A DNA stretch of 64,000 nt from Stenocarpella maydis (lineage: Eukaryota > Ascomycota > Sordariomycetes > Diaporthales > Diaporthaceae): assembly GCA_002270565.1 (NCBI GenBank), contig NQMI01000002.1, forward strand, positions 124,001 through 188,000, given 5' to 3'. The notes under the pieces were generated by a model, which worked only from the letters and a program-made list of their open reading frames with translations, was not told the DNA's origin and did no database searches. Position 1 is the first letter of the stretch, and every line of letters begins with the position of its first letter. The position numbers were made by a program, and so were the translations under genes. This document shows positions 30,679 to 42,439 of the stretch, piece after piece.

Positions 30679-32671
30679 GGTTGAGGTACTTCTGGTGCGA
30701 GGTGAGTGAGCTTGGGAGAAGAGGACGATGTGGTGCTTGGCCGTTATTCTGCAGCGCAGACGAGACACGGGGCACCAGCCCATATTCATGCTCGTGCCGC
30801 CAGCCATCAGAGCCTCGCCGAGGAGGGCATGTACCAAGGAGCCTCAGAGGTACTTGCAAGCGTAGGGTTCAAAAGCCTGCATGGGCTGACAGGCAGGCCG
30901 CCGCGTCTGTCGCAGAGACACTCTGCACCCATGGCCGCTGCAGGCGCACCGGCGCATACAACCTATATGCACTCGCGTCATGGTCGTAGTGAATTAGAGT
31001 ATCATCCAGGCCTGGTGTTGTACGCCTGATACAAGTAAGAGCCAGGCCAGGCATGCCGTTTCGGTGTAGTTTCGTGAGTGGGCGTGCTGAGCGTGTGTGT
31101 GCGCGCGGGGCTCGGCTGCGTGTTAGCAAGGCGAGTGGGTATTGGTCGCAGGCGTTGGCTGAGTGTTGGCGGAGAGGCTGCCCGTCGTGGAGGCCTGAAT
31201 GCCTACCTGCCTCGGCGCCACGATGCACCCAGTCTACCCTGCGCTTTCGCGGGCGCGCATGTCCAACTCGAAGAAATAAAACCCAGAAATCACTAGCCAT
31301 CAAACGCGACCAAGCATGACAGATGGAACCACGTTGTATTTCAAGACCCCACTGAGGACGACAACCTAATGTCATGCACCCCTAGGTTGCAACAGTAGCG
31401 TCTGAAGATTACCAACTCCTCGATTGCGTGAGCGGTGGTGGTGGCGATGGCGGTGGCAGTTGGTGATGATTGTCGAGACGCCAAGATACTCCCGGACACT
31501 TCCTTCGCTCCCGCCATAGGCCCAGGCCTTCCATCCCAACCTCCTTTCATCGCCCATAACCAGCCGTATTCTCCAAGCTGCCACAGTGCAGTGCCCGCTC
31601 TCCAGCAGGGCGGGTGTGTCCGTCGAGAAAAAAGGTACCTTCCCGTATTGGTCCATCGTCGTTTTTTGCGCAAGATATGCGCTGTTGATATTTTTTTTGT
31701 TGATGATTTTCATAAGTTTATTAGCTTCCTCTTCCTCCGATCCTGTGTTGTGAAACAGGTGAAACATAGCCGTGGCTGCCAGAGTAGTTGCAGAAGAGGT
31801 AACTCCGACTGGGCATATTAGATCCTGCCAGGAATCCAAACACGCCAATAGACACCCAACGTGGCGGTCGTGCTGGGCTGGGAAGAAACCACTTCGCAGG
31901 CCTCTCGCTGATCATGATCATGGAAACGTTGGAGGGCTTTCATCCATTGGCCCCGTGCCTTTCGGCCTCATCGCCTCCTTCCAAACGCCTGCCGTATGCA
32001 TTCAACTCCTTGGTTTGCCCGTGTCAAAGGCTGACGACGGAGCCAGATGTTGGGGTATCGCTATGCAACTTGAAAGGTGAAAAAAGAGTCGTGACCGTCT
32101 TTCGCCGTCCGTAGTCAAAGTCGATACAGTCGATCCAACCGTATCCCTGAGGAAGGAAGTATGTCCGTGGAAAAGACTGGTGCCGATAATATCCGAGAAA
32201 GAAAAAAAAAAAAGTGAAAGTCGTTTGTTATGAAAAGAGTAGTAAACGGAAAAGGATAAGGTGGAGAAGTAAAAAGAAAAAGTCGAAAACAAAGGATTAC
32301 AGAAATGATAAGCAAAGGAAGCCAAATCGTGAAGAGGCGCATAGATTTTCGAAAAGTGCCCCCAGACAAAACCGTGCGATGCATGCGTTGTTGGCTGTGC
32401 CCCGTCTGGGGCATCGCCGACTTGCTTTGGGGTGGAAAAAAAAGGCGAGGTTTTGTTTTCCGATACAGCGTTGGCATGCATGTCAATTGTGTATTCGATT
32501 ACTGACACAGCGGACCGAAACCAGGTGCAGACGTGTGTCATTATGCCGAGCAATCAATCAAAGTCGCTCGGCCGAGAAAAGCTGCCGCAACAAGGGCGAA
32601 TGGGGGTGGCTGATGGCAGCAGCAGCTCTGTACAGTGTGGTTGAAGGGGTCGGTGGTCGTGATGGATCCCC
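30679..32671. other. Boundary region between accessory and core compartments
   Basis: No recognisable gene. It includes the upstream side of copy D and, from about 32,000, probably the 3' untranslated region of the NYN gene, with an A-rich tract near 32,200-32,300. Short frames here have no family resemblance. Confidence 0.4.
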
Positions 32672-34372
32672 TCATAGAGAACCCCTCTGATCAGGACGCA
32701 GCCAGAAGCCCAGGAGCTCCTCCGCAAACTCGTCCAGCTCGATGAGGCGGAACTGGCCGACGGCCCACTTCGCCAGGAAGGCCTCGTTGCGCCAGGCGCC
32801 CGAGATGTTGCGCCTCCAGCCGACAATCTCGACGTTCCAGCCGCGCTCGAGGGCGCGCTCGACGTTGCTGAGGAAGCCGTCCGAGAACTCTGCCTGGGCA
32901 GCGTCGCCCGTGGCCAGGACCATGGTGCCGGGCCGGGGCGCGTCGAGGATGCTCTGGACCATCTTGAGGTGGAGGATCTCGTCGACCCCCTGCTCGCGGT
33001 GCTTCATGGCAACCTGGATGGGCGGGCACCAGGGGCCGTAGTCGTCCGACTCGTCGTCTAGGGCGCCCGAGGCGGGCATGGGCACCTTGGGCGGGGTGTT
33101 GCTTGAGAGACATTGCGGCTTGGGCTTGGGGCCCCTGACGCGCTGCAGGATGTTCATGTCGTAGCCACACCGCTCGGCCTCCACCATGTAGTCAGGGTGC
33201 TGGCTGGAGGGCTTGAGGGAGCCCACGACGGCGCGCTTGGCGCAGGGGCGGTAGCGCTCCAGGATGAGGGCGAAGGCCTCGAAGAAGAAGGGCGGGGCCT
33301 GGACGCGGTAGTTATTGGTGATGCCGCGCTTCGCCTTCATGCAGTCGTAATATCCAATGACAATGTTGGACAGGTCGACAAAGACGTGGATGGACTCCTG
33401 GGCCTGGGGCACCTGGGGGTGCGCACGCAGGATGCTGTCCTCGATGAGGCGAGGATCAAGCTTGGCCTTGAGGATGTTGAGCTGAGTGGCCTTGTCGACA
33501 CGGTAGAGGGGGTCAATTGAGTTTCTGGAGACGGTCTTGAGGTGGATGTAGCCAGGCTTCTGGGGCGCCCAGGGGCTGTTGATTGAGGGTTGGTAGTGAC
33601 CAGGCAGGAAGTTGCCGTTGATGTCCCAGGGCAGGACGAGCGGGTCAGCAACGGGTTGGGTGAGCCGCTTCCTTTGGGCGAGCTGGGCGAGGGCGACGCG
33701 CTCGTCATGCTGAAGCCTGCCGAGATGCTTGTCGTTGGGGTTGAGGATCTTGAGTGGGGCGACAGCCGGGAACACACACTTGTGGAACTGGGTGTGCTTC
33801 GGCTGAGCGTGGACGGCATCAACCTGGTCGTAGAATGGGTCGGCGGAGTCATCCGATGAGTAGTGGCAGACCCCGGGGTCGGGGGTGGAGCCGACCAGGA
33901 GGGACTTGATGGTGAGATTGGGACTCAACTCAGGCTCGTTGGGGGTGATTGGGCTCTCAGAGGTCGGAGTGGTGCCACGACTGGAACCGGCGATGAAAGC
34001 AGACACGGGCGTGTCTCTGGCAGGGCTGTCGTCGTCCGTGATGGCGCCGTCAATTGGGACATTCTTGGGGCCAGGGATCTTGAGGCGAGCCAGGCCGTCG
34101 GTAATGCTGGTGAGGCCGGTACCCAGAAGGGGCGAGGTGGGTGCGGGGACGACCACGGGGCTGCGGACGGGCGAATCTGCCTCGCCTATGTGGCTGTCGG
34201 TGTGGCTGTGGCTGTAGCTGTCGGACTTGTCGGACCTGAGGGTGGTGATGGTCTGGTACAGGCGTGCAAAGTTGCCCAGTCTGGGGGACTTGGGCCGAGG
34301 GCCGGTGTGACGGTGAGCTCGACGATCAGCGCCCGAGGCCGGCCTGGCAGATGCCAGAACGGAGAGAGCCAT
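32672..34372 (-). CDS. NYN (PIN-like) domain protein
   Basis: Single exon, 566 residues. Residues 1-320 are mostly disordered, Ser/Pro/Thr-rich. A NYN domain runs from about 326 to 545: IHVFVDLSNIVIGYYD (putative catalytic Asp333 with Asn336), GVDEILHLKM (Asp464) and MVLATGDAAQAEF (Asp490). The order VD..N, VD and TGD is that of NYN/PIN-fold nucleases acting on RNA. Most metal-binding acids are present, so RNA cleavage or binding is plausible but unproven. No RNA-binding motif is obvious elsewhere. Leader sequence upstream contains a short 8-bp tandem repeat. Confidence 0.8.
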   Translation of the reverse strand: MALSVLASARPASGADRRAHRHTGPRPKSPRLGNFARLYQTITTLRSDKSDSYSHSHTDSHIGEADSPVRSPVVVPAPTSPLLGTGLTSITDGLARLKIPGPKNVPIDGAITDDDSPARDTPVSAFIAGSSRGTTPTSESPITPNEPELSPNLTIKSLLVGSTPDPGVCHYSSDDSADPFYDQVDAVHAQPKHTQFHKCVFPAVAPLKILNPNDKHLGRLQHDERVALAQLAQRKRLTQPVADPLVLPWDINGNFLPGHYQPSINSPWAPQKPGYIHLKTVSRNSIDPLYRVDKATQLNILKAKLDPRLIEDSILRAHPQVPQAQESIHVFVDLSNIVIGYYDCMKAKRGITNNYRVQAPPFFFEAFALILERYRPCAKRAVVGSLKPSSQHPDYMVEAERCGYDMNILQRVRGPKPKPQCLSSNTPPKVPMPASGALDDESDDYGPWCPPIQVAMKHREQGVDEILHLKMVQSILDAPRPGTMVLATGDAAQAEFSDGFLSNVERALERGWNVEIVGWRRNISGAWRNEAFLAKWAVGQFRLIELDEFAEELLGFWLRPDQRGSL

Positions 34373-36003
34373 TGTCAGGTCGATGGTGATGATGATGTTT
34401 CAGTTGTATTAGACAAGATGAAAGGTGAAAGACAAGGGGGGTTGGAAGCCGTGGAACAGGGACTGGGCCATTCAGGACTTGTTTGTATGTATGGGTGCAG
34501 GTATGTGTGCTGAAGTGAACGATGTTGAAGGCGATAAAGGCTGAGTGATATCGCAAAGTCGCAGAGTCGCAAAGTCGCAGAGTCGCAAAGTCGGTGGTGA
34601 TGGCGAGAGGTTGAGTGGGTGGCGAATTAGTAAAGGGAAAAGGCGACTGAGAGAAAGAGACAGACTGAGGACGACACTGAGAACTGGTCAAGGACCGTCA
34701 AAAAGAGCACGAGATTCCTGTCCGAAGATGATTGTCCAAGATGTACAGTTTGGAGGTTGACTTGAAGGGAAAGGGATGATGGGATGCGCCGAGGCAAAGA
34801 AGCGGTGGTGGTTGTGGTTGTGGATGGCGATGTGGTTGAGAGTGGCTGTGACTCGAGGGGCCGACAGCGAGGTCATGCAATGAGCCTGGGGCAAAAGAGT
34901 GGGTGGGGTATTTCCTCTGAGAAGCCCCCGCTGATTGGCTGCTCCTCTTGGATGCACTACTCCGTACTCTATCTACGACTTTCACCGCACTCGAAACATT
35001 TCATGTGCTGTTTGCACCCAAACTCCTTTCTTAGAGTTTCAGATCCAAACGAAGTCAAGAGCACTTCTCACACTGTTTGTTGAGCAAGCTTCCTACCAGC
35101 TACCCAGTTTTATGGTTTCTGGCTGCCCTGCGGAGGTTGAGGATGAACTGCCAACATTTACGATGCAAATGGGCACCCCCTCAGTGCTGCCGCGAGAATG
35201 TCTTAAATACTACCAGAAATTCAACACTCACTCATGGTATACTTACTACTTGAGCATTTAGTGGCCAAGCACGAGTCTTGCCATCTGCCCACACCTTCAG
35301 TCGCCCGTCATGTGACCATGGGCCAAAGCTCACGGCTCTCAGACTGGAGCCACACACAAATGACCTTCAATCACAGCAGTCATAGGGACAAAAGAGATAA
35401 CAAATAATACATCAGATGTTGAGTATCTGCAGAGATATCTACCCCCACAGAACAACAGAGCCCATAACCTAGCCCAAGCACCAGCGCCACGTCATCAAAC
35501 GGCGTAGAGCCATAAGCAGTAGCGGCGGCGGCGGCAGCAGCAGTGGCAGCAAGATATCGATCCCCACCATCTCGCAGACAGGCTGAAAGATGAGCTAAGC
35601 CTCAGACATTTTCTCGCACCATGCGTCATCCTCTCCCCCAGGAGTTCTTTCTTTTTTTGGTGTATCCCCAAAACTCCTTACAGTAATTCCCCGTACAGTA
35701 CAAGTAGAAGGCCCTCCAAGTCAGCAAGGGTCAAGGTCGATTTAAAGAAGAAAAAATTGCAAAACCTCAGACTGTCAAGTGCAACGCCTGGGTATAATGC
35801 GCCGTTGTCGTGGGAAAAGTCAAAGCCGTAAGCAGGGCACTGCTCTGTATGCTTCAGCCTAAGCCGTTGTCCTTCTCTCCGGCCGAAGAGCAGGATGGTA
35901 GGTGCCCGTGGAAGTGGCAGGTGTGCAGAGTAGTCGTACAAGTCGACAAGTCAAGAACGGCGGAGATGGTCATCGACCATAGCCATCAGTCATCTGTCGT
36001 CCT
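34373..36003. other. Spacer between the RSC1-like and NYN genes
   Basis: Holds the NYN promoter and leader on one side and the RSC1-like 3' flank on the other. No gene recognised. A GCGGCGGCGGCAGCAGCAG-type run occurs near 35522-35552. Confidence 0.45.
34551..34592. repeat. 8-bp tandem repeat in the NYN leader
   Basis: Five units alternating TCGCAAAG and TCGCAGAG. It lies about 180-220 bases upstream of the NYN start and may vary in copy number. Confidence 0.85.
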
Positions 36004-39000
36004 TCACTGCTCCAAGGCCTTGAGAGCGTCCCTCTCGGCCAGCCACGCGGCCTTCTGCGCGCGAACGGGCGCCAGCTCTTCCTCCATCTCCTCGTTCTCG
36101 CGCTTCATTGCCAGGATCCAGTCGCCAATGTGCCGGCCGGCCGCAGCGCTCATCTGCCGCTCCGCCTGCTCCTTGAGCTCCCGGTCGCGGGCCGCCCGCT
36201 CGGCCTCCTGCTGCCGCAGGGCCTCGTCGCGCTCCTTGCGCTTGCGCTCCCGCTCGGCCCGGTGCTGCTGGATGCCGCTCAGGTACCGTGCACTGTGGCC
36301 CAGCGTCGCGTTCTCCTCGGCGACCCCGTGGTTGGGCCGGTTCTGCGGCGGCGCCGTGAAGAAGAGCACGTGGCCCTTGTCGTCGGTCTGGTACCGCTCG
36401 CGCACCTCGGGCGGGAACGACGCGTCGACGTCGTCGTACAGCACCCACGAGTCGTAGCGCGGGGCTGTGGGCATTGTCGCACCGGCATTGGCATGCGGGA
36501 TGGCCGTGTTGCTCGGGGTGGGCGCCATGGGCATGCGCGAGTGGTGCTGCGGTGTCTGCGCGACGAAGGGGGTCGGTGGCTGGCTAGAGAAGCTGCCTGC
36601 GTTGGGTATGTGGTGGTGATGCCCCACGGGTGCGGCAGGGCTGGGCACGAAATGCGGCTGCTGGTGGTGGTGTTGGTGCTGGGGTGGTGGCGGTGGCTGG
36701 TGCTGCGGCGGCGGCGGCGGCGCGTGGTGGCCGTAGCCCTGGTGCTGCTGTGGAGCAAAATGGGGGCTTTGAGCCGCGGCGTGGTGGTGCACGGGCGACG
36801 GGGCAGCGGCGTGGTGTTGGTGGTGTTGGTGGTGTTGGTGGTGCTGCTGGTGCTGGTACTGGTGATGAGCAGCAGCAGATGACTGGACCGGGATGGCGCT
36901 TGGCGTGGTCGGGACGGGGCGAGGTGGGATAAAGTGCGGCTGCTGGTAATGGTTTGCATGCGCATGTGCATGTGCAGGAGAAGGGGGAGCGATCGGGCCC
37001 GGTGCGCCGGCATGATGGAAGGCGCTCGACCCTGGGCCCATCGGGACAGATTGTCGACGAATCGGGTCGACGGCGGCCATCGAGGGCGGTGGGACCGCTG
37101 GCGGCTCTGGTGTCGGCTCTGGGGAGGGAGAGTCCTATTTTCACGCAGGGGTCATCCGGTTAGTCTTGTCGCTTGTTCGCCTGTCGCTTGTCTATCCACC
37201 AAAAGATGCTTGCCCGCTCGGCTTGGTCTTGGCTCTGCTTGCGGAACGTGCCTCGTCTCTCGCGCGGGACGTTGTGTGTGCAATGCAGTGCAATCCCAAC
37301 GGAGCCCTGTGCTGAGCTTCTTTCTTCAAGGGCAGGGATGGCTCGAGCAGAGTTTGTCGTGCAAGGGAGGGGGTGGGTAGAGAGGGAGGAGGGGTGTCAA
37401 GAGGGAATGCCGAATTAAGCGAGTCTGACTTGACGGACGCGATAAGGAAATTGGGGCTTGGGACCAAGAGCCTCGAGGAAATATCGACTGGCACCCCGAC
37501 CCGGGTACTTGTGCGAGACGAGCAAGACAAAAATGCAAAGGCGTTTGCCTACGACTCAGACACGGCGCCGATGACGTCTACGTCGCAGGGGAATATGGCG
37601 TACCCGGATTTAACATGCAGTGTAATGAGAAAGAGAGAGAGAGAGAGGGGGGGGACAGAAATAAAGACGAACATGAAATCTATGTGGACTTACATTTGGC
37701 TCCCGGGGTCGGATATGCACTCCTCCTATTATTGGCGGCGCGTCCTTGTGTCCCCAGTTCGGCTTCGGCATCGAGTCTGTCTCCTTTGCGTTCTCGTTGA
37801 GCAGGTGCGCAATGGGTGTCGGCTCCTTCTTGATCTTGCGAGGCACATCATACAGGTCCATCTCGTAGTCCCTCTCGCGGACCTCGTCTGGCAGGCAGCT
37901 TGTCCACGTCTTGATCCGGTTGAAGGTGAATCTCTCCTCGTTGTACCTGGCCTCGCAGACGTACACCTCCTTGCCCGGTGGCAGCCCCCGCGGCCGTCCC
38001 TTGTGGTAGCGCGTGTGGAACATGACAAAGCAGCGGTCCACGATGTCGTCGATCCGGTGGTCCCGGTACTGGCCCGTCTTCATCACCTCGTTCCTATAGA
38101 AACGCTTCGTCACGCGGTGGATCGTCTGCTCCGGGCGGTAGTACCAGCACGCGTTGATCCACTTCTTTCCCGCCTCGTCCTGCCAGAGCCGGTAGATCTG
38201 CGCCACAATGGGCTTTTCTAGGTCGTTCATGTTGCGAATGTGAACCCAGTCGCCTGTGGACAAGACCCTCGCTGTCAGCATCGGTATGGGCCGGTCTGGA
38301 TGCACCTCTCGGTCGGGACTTACCAACTCTCCACGTCTCGCCATTATGCTGGGCCTCCGAGAGCGGAAGCTTACCCTCCTCATCCCGGAAGACGTCGTCT
38401 GGTTTGGCCTTCTCCTGCTCCACCAGCCTCCGCGCCTCCTTGAGCAGCTCGGCGGCATCCTCGTGGATCTGGCTGTCGGGTGCATTGTACTGCATCGCAT
38501 TGCGGAACATGAGCTCCAGGTCCGCAAAGCACTCGTCCACGTCTCGGTACTTCTTGCGCTTGGCGTTTCTCTTGATCTGATCAAGAGCGATCGGGTTCGC
38601 CACAACCTGGTAATACTCCTTGTTCAGCTGCTTATCAGGTAGTCGCTCAAAGTCGAGGACCCGGAGGTTCCCGTCGCCGTCCTTTGGCTTGCGCAGGCCT
38701 TTGAGCACTGCATTGATGCGCGCTTCTGTCGGAGTCAACACCTTGGGCGGGCGACCACGTTTCTTGTGGTAGTCATCATCGTCGTCGGCATCCTTCTTCG
38801 AACCGCGGCCACGGCGTCGACCGCGGCGCCGGCCAGCCTCGTCATCAGAATCGTCGTCCTCTTCCTCGTCGTCCTCGTCCTCTTCCTCGTCTTCCTCCTC
38901 GAGCTCATCCTCCGACCCGGGTTCTGGCGAGGGATCCACTGGAGGGAGCTCGCCAAAGTCGGGCAGCACGGCATCCTCGGCAGATATGGAGCCGTTGTTT

Positions 39001-39793
39001 ATCAGCTCCTGGAGCTTCTCCTTGAACACCTCCAACAGCCGAACGGAGTACTTGAAGATGTCTGAGCTGGGGCGGTTGTAGATTTGCGCGTTGCGGAATA
39101 TCTGAGCAACGTCAAAGACGAACTGTGAGAACTCTGTGTAGTCCTTCTTGAGGAGTTTGCCCTGCGCATCTTCGTTAGGTCGTTGCTCACAAATGTCACG
39201 TTGTCGGGATAACTTACCCGCACTGTACTGAAGGCGATTGGATTCGAAATGACTTCGTGATAGTCTGGGAAGATGTTCTTTCGCGGAATGCGTTGGAATG
39301 GTTCGCAAATCTCCTCGTCACTATGCCGAAACGTCAGTGTCTGCTTACACACCCAGCCGCGACATCGAGACTCTTACTCCTCCGTGTAGCCGCTTAGGTA
39401 CTTTTGTGTATCATCGATCAGTTGGCGCAACTCCTTGTTTGGGTCTTCGACATTCCGCCACCTTCCTCTGCCGCGCCGGCCCTTTGAGGCGTCAGCAGGT
39501 TCAACACTACCCGCATCGCCGTCTGCGTCTGGATCCGCACCAGCATCCGCATCCGCATCTGCATCCGCGTCACCATCGGCATCAGCGTCGGCATCCGCCT
39601 CAGCGTCTGCATCGGGTTCGCCCTCAGCATCAACGTCGCCGTTGGTGGCTCCACCCGTGCCCGCTGGAGGCCTGGCAACCGAAGGCTCTCCACCGTTGGT
39701 CGTGGCAGGGGCGTCTTCCATCTCAACGTCCTGGTCGCCCTTCGCCTCGATAGAATCGTGAACCATAATCTCGTCTGCAGATCTTGGCGCCAT
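36004..39793 (-). CDS. RSC1: RSC1/RSC2-like chromatin remodelling complex subunit (two bromodomains, AT-hook, BAH)
   Basis: Five exons are inferred: 39793-39378, 39320-39218, 39161-38324, 38253-37694 and 37134-36004, all GT-AG and in frame, giving about 1,015 residues. Order: acidic Asp/Ala repeat N-terminus, bromodomain 1 (FPDYHEVISNPIAF...), a long acidic stretch, the AT-hook KKRGRPPK, bromodomain 2 (YYQVVANPIALDQI... MQYNAPDSQI), and a BAH domain from GDWVHIRNMNDLEKP to YDVPRKIKKEP. A His/Pro/Gln-rich tail carries a conserved-looking GHVLFFTAPP and a charged coiled coil. This is the Rsc1/Rsc2 arrangement in yeast, where the subunit binds acetylated histones and nucleosomes in the RSC complex. 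The fourth intron is long (559 nt) and includes a GA microsatellite; a separate gene for the last exon is possible but less likely. Confidence 0.85.
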
Positions 39794-40044
39794 GGCTCCG
39801 CCGACTGACCTGAACCCTTCTTATCCCGACCCCTCTGTCCAGGCCCACCTTCGACCTATTTCGACCGCTCCTGCCCCGCCTTGAATCCTATTACTCGCTT
39901 CCGACTGTCTTTTGCTGTACTCGGGACCGCCCTCTCCCTCGGCGATTCTGCCCTTGCCTTAGCGTTTCCAAAGCCACCTGTTACTCGAGCTCCGCTGCCG
40001 TTGTCTTCGTCGTGGCTCCTAGGATAGTGCGGAGAAATGGCGGT

Positions 40045-41628
40045 TTATTGGTCAGATTCCTCAGCGCCGTCAGACTCCTGAGCCTCTCCAGAGATTTCTC
40101 CGTCCCCAACTTCTAGGTTAGGCCCGCGCGGTTGTAAGCCTTGAGATGTGACTGCGACCACGGGTCGCCTAGGACCGATATAGAACGAGCGCGAGTTGAG
40201 TGCTGTGCGCCAGAAATCTCGATCAGTAATGGGGTTCAGGGCGACTCGCCGAGTCACACGGGCAATCAGTTGGGCTGGCTGTCCCAGTCGAGTGGGCGCG
40301 GGGGCGAGGCCGTTGACGCCTCTGTCGTCGCTTCTGGATTGGCCTCGGGAATTCGTGGCCTGCTCGTCAGATCGCTCGACCTCTTCAGCCTGTTCAGACT
40401 CTCGAGCCTCTCCAAACTCTGCAGTGTCTTGGGCGTCTTGAATGGATGACGAGTCAGGTGGGATGCGCGAATGGTTAACCAGGCGCTCTGCGAGGCTCCG
40501 GAAGCGCTCGATGTCAGAGGCCGTGTTCTCAACAGTGTCGTCCTCGTCGCTATCCTCCTCTTGAGATTCTCCAGAATCTTCGGAGTCTTCGGTCTCTTCG
40601 CCGGGCGAGATGAACGCCGATTGGACGTCACTGTCCTCTTCGTCGCTGTCCTCTTCGTCGCTGTCCTCTTCGTCGCTGTCCTCTTCGTCGCTGTCCTCTT
40701 CGTCGCTGTCCTCTTCGTCGTTGTCCTCTTCGTCGTTGTCCTCTTCGTCGTTGTCCTCTTCGTCGTTGTCCTCAACAATGTAGTAGCCTAGCGGGCGGGT
40801 AGGATCGATATAGAAGCCGGTGCCGTCGATGTTAGGCTCGAGGTCGTGCGCGCTAAGGTCAAAGTCAGGCTCGTTGACGGGGTTGACTGGAAGTACAAGA
40901 GGGTCAAGGTCGATGTCGTCGTCGGAGTTGTCCTCGTCGTGGGAGTCCCCGGCCCAGAAGGAGCTGTCTTCAGGGTTGATCCGCGGCTGTGTGCACGTCA
41001 GCTTCCCCGCCAATTTCCAAGAAACACCACGGCGATCCGAATGGAGATCCCGTCTCCGGCCGTCGCGTCGCGTCACCTCACTTCAATGACACGCGTGCCC
41101 CCGTCCAAGCCGGCGCAAGAGCGCGATGCGCACTGAGTTACGTGTTCTGTTTGACTGCAATGACAGCGCGAAGTGGAGCACAAAAATAACCGAAAAGAAA
41201 AAAAGCCAAAAAAGGGCAGTTCAACCTGCAGCAAAAGGGAAAACTGGGGGGGAGACGGTGCGACTTACGAATCGGTGGTCTGGCCGGATACGTGCGTGAC
41301 GGAGCTCTGCAGACTGTTGTTCGAGCTGCAGGCGTGAGACGGGCGGGAGGAATTGGTCGAGGTCCAAAGACGGGAGGACGCGACGAAGAACGTCGAGAGA
41401 ATTGGGGAAGAAGTCGTCTTCGCCTCGACGAACAAGACCGTTTGCCACCAACACCTGCAGCAGCAGCAGCTCCTCCTCGGCCGAGGCGGTGCGTCTCCTC
41501 TCCGCTGGCGCTAGCAGTGCCGGGATGGGGGAGCCGGCGGCAACGGCACCAGCTGTAGCGGCTGTAGCAGCAGCGGCAGCAGCAGCGGCAGCAGCAGAAT
41601 GGGTCCACTGCCGCCTGCTTAGAGGCAT
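40045..41628 (-). CDS. Acidic, low-complexity protein with a DSDEE/DNDEE repeat
   Basis: Exon 1 41628-41269 and exon 2 40986-40045 join in phase 0 (GCTGAC branch point, CACAG acceptor) to give about 433 residues. The N-terminus is MPLSRRQWTHS followed by a poly-Ala tract. The middle has a helical EEELLLLQVLVANGLVRRG region and FPNSLDVLRRVLPSLDLDQF. About residues 200-250 form ten five-residue units DNDEE or DSDEE, then further Glu/Asp/Ser-rich sequence. The C-terminus contains ITDRDFWRTALNSRSFYIG. No known domain is recognised. Highly acidic tracts of this kind occur in nuclear chaperone-like proteins, but that is only suggestive. Its promoter faces that of the OTU1 gene. Confidence 0.65.
40631..40770 (-). 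repeat. 15-bp coding minisatellite
   Basis: Nine full units and a partial tenth of CTGTCCTCTTCGTCG or TTGTCCTCTTCGTCG (plus-strand reading). The two variants are grouped in blocks (six CTG, then TTG), as expected from expansion by slippage. The period is a multiple of three, so length changes would keep the frame. Confidence 0.95.
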
Positions 41629-42439
41629 CTAGTCGTGGGGAAGCCTGCAAGGCGATTGGGGGGGGGGTGTTAATGATCTTGCGTGGTGTGGTCAGGGTTC
41701 GGGGACGTATCGATATGATGGGTGGGCGTGTTGTTAGGAAGTATGTGGAGTGTGCTTAGAAAGAAGCGTATGTTTAAAAAGGAACGGGCGTGGGTGGGGG
41801 CAGAGGGTGTGGCCCGAGTGTGTGTCAGTCACTGAACCCTGACCTGCACAGTGAGTGCACATGCCCATATCGGAGTGATGGTGATGCATGGGATCCGCCG
41901 TCCAGTTTCTCCCTTTACCATCTTTCATCATCCGCTTTCAGAGTCCATTCCGGCTTGGATACCTCACGTCTGCTTCACATCCAGTATCTATCAATACCAG
42001 GACAGCAGACGAGCTACATTACAAGGATAACTGGACGGGGGTCAGGTCTTTGGCTGCCCCTCCTGTGTCGCCACTAAGAAAGGAAATCGTGTGCTTTACT
42101 CACTCACCTTGGCTTGAGTTTGGGTTTGGCACCCTTGTCCTGAGTGAGGGCCTTGGCCCAAGACGCATCCAAATAAAGCAGCAAACACACTGGTTTGTCA
42201 AGCCTGGGAAGCTCGGACCAAACCACCAGCTCGAGCTGTACTCATCGCCAGAGGGGTTATTCGGACTTTTGGACTGGTCACTGGCAACACTCAATACCCG
42301 CCGCATATTTCTGGGGCTTTCTGGCCAGTCAGGGGGAAGATCGAACACAAGGGCGGATATCGCAATACTGTGCACCGGCACCCACCCAGCAGAGATCCTA
42401 CGGAGCAAGGACCTATTATTGTTTTTATCTGGCCATATC
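41629..42439. other. Divergent promoter region between the acidic protein and OTU1
   Basis: The reading frame of OTU1 is open upstream to 41888 without a stop, but the extra sequence does not resemble OTU1 proteins and is treated as leader. Confidence 0.5.
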
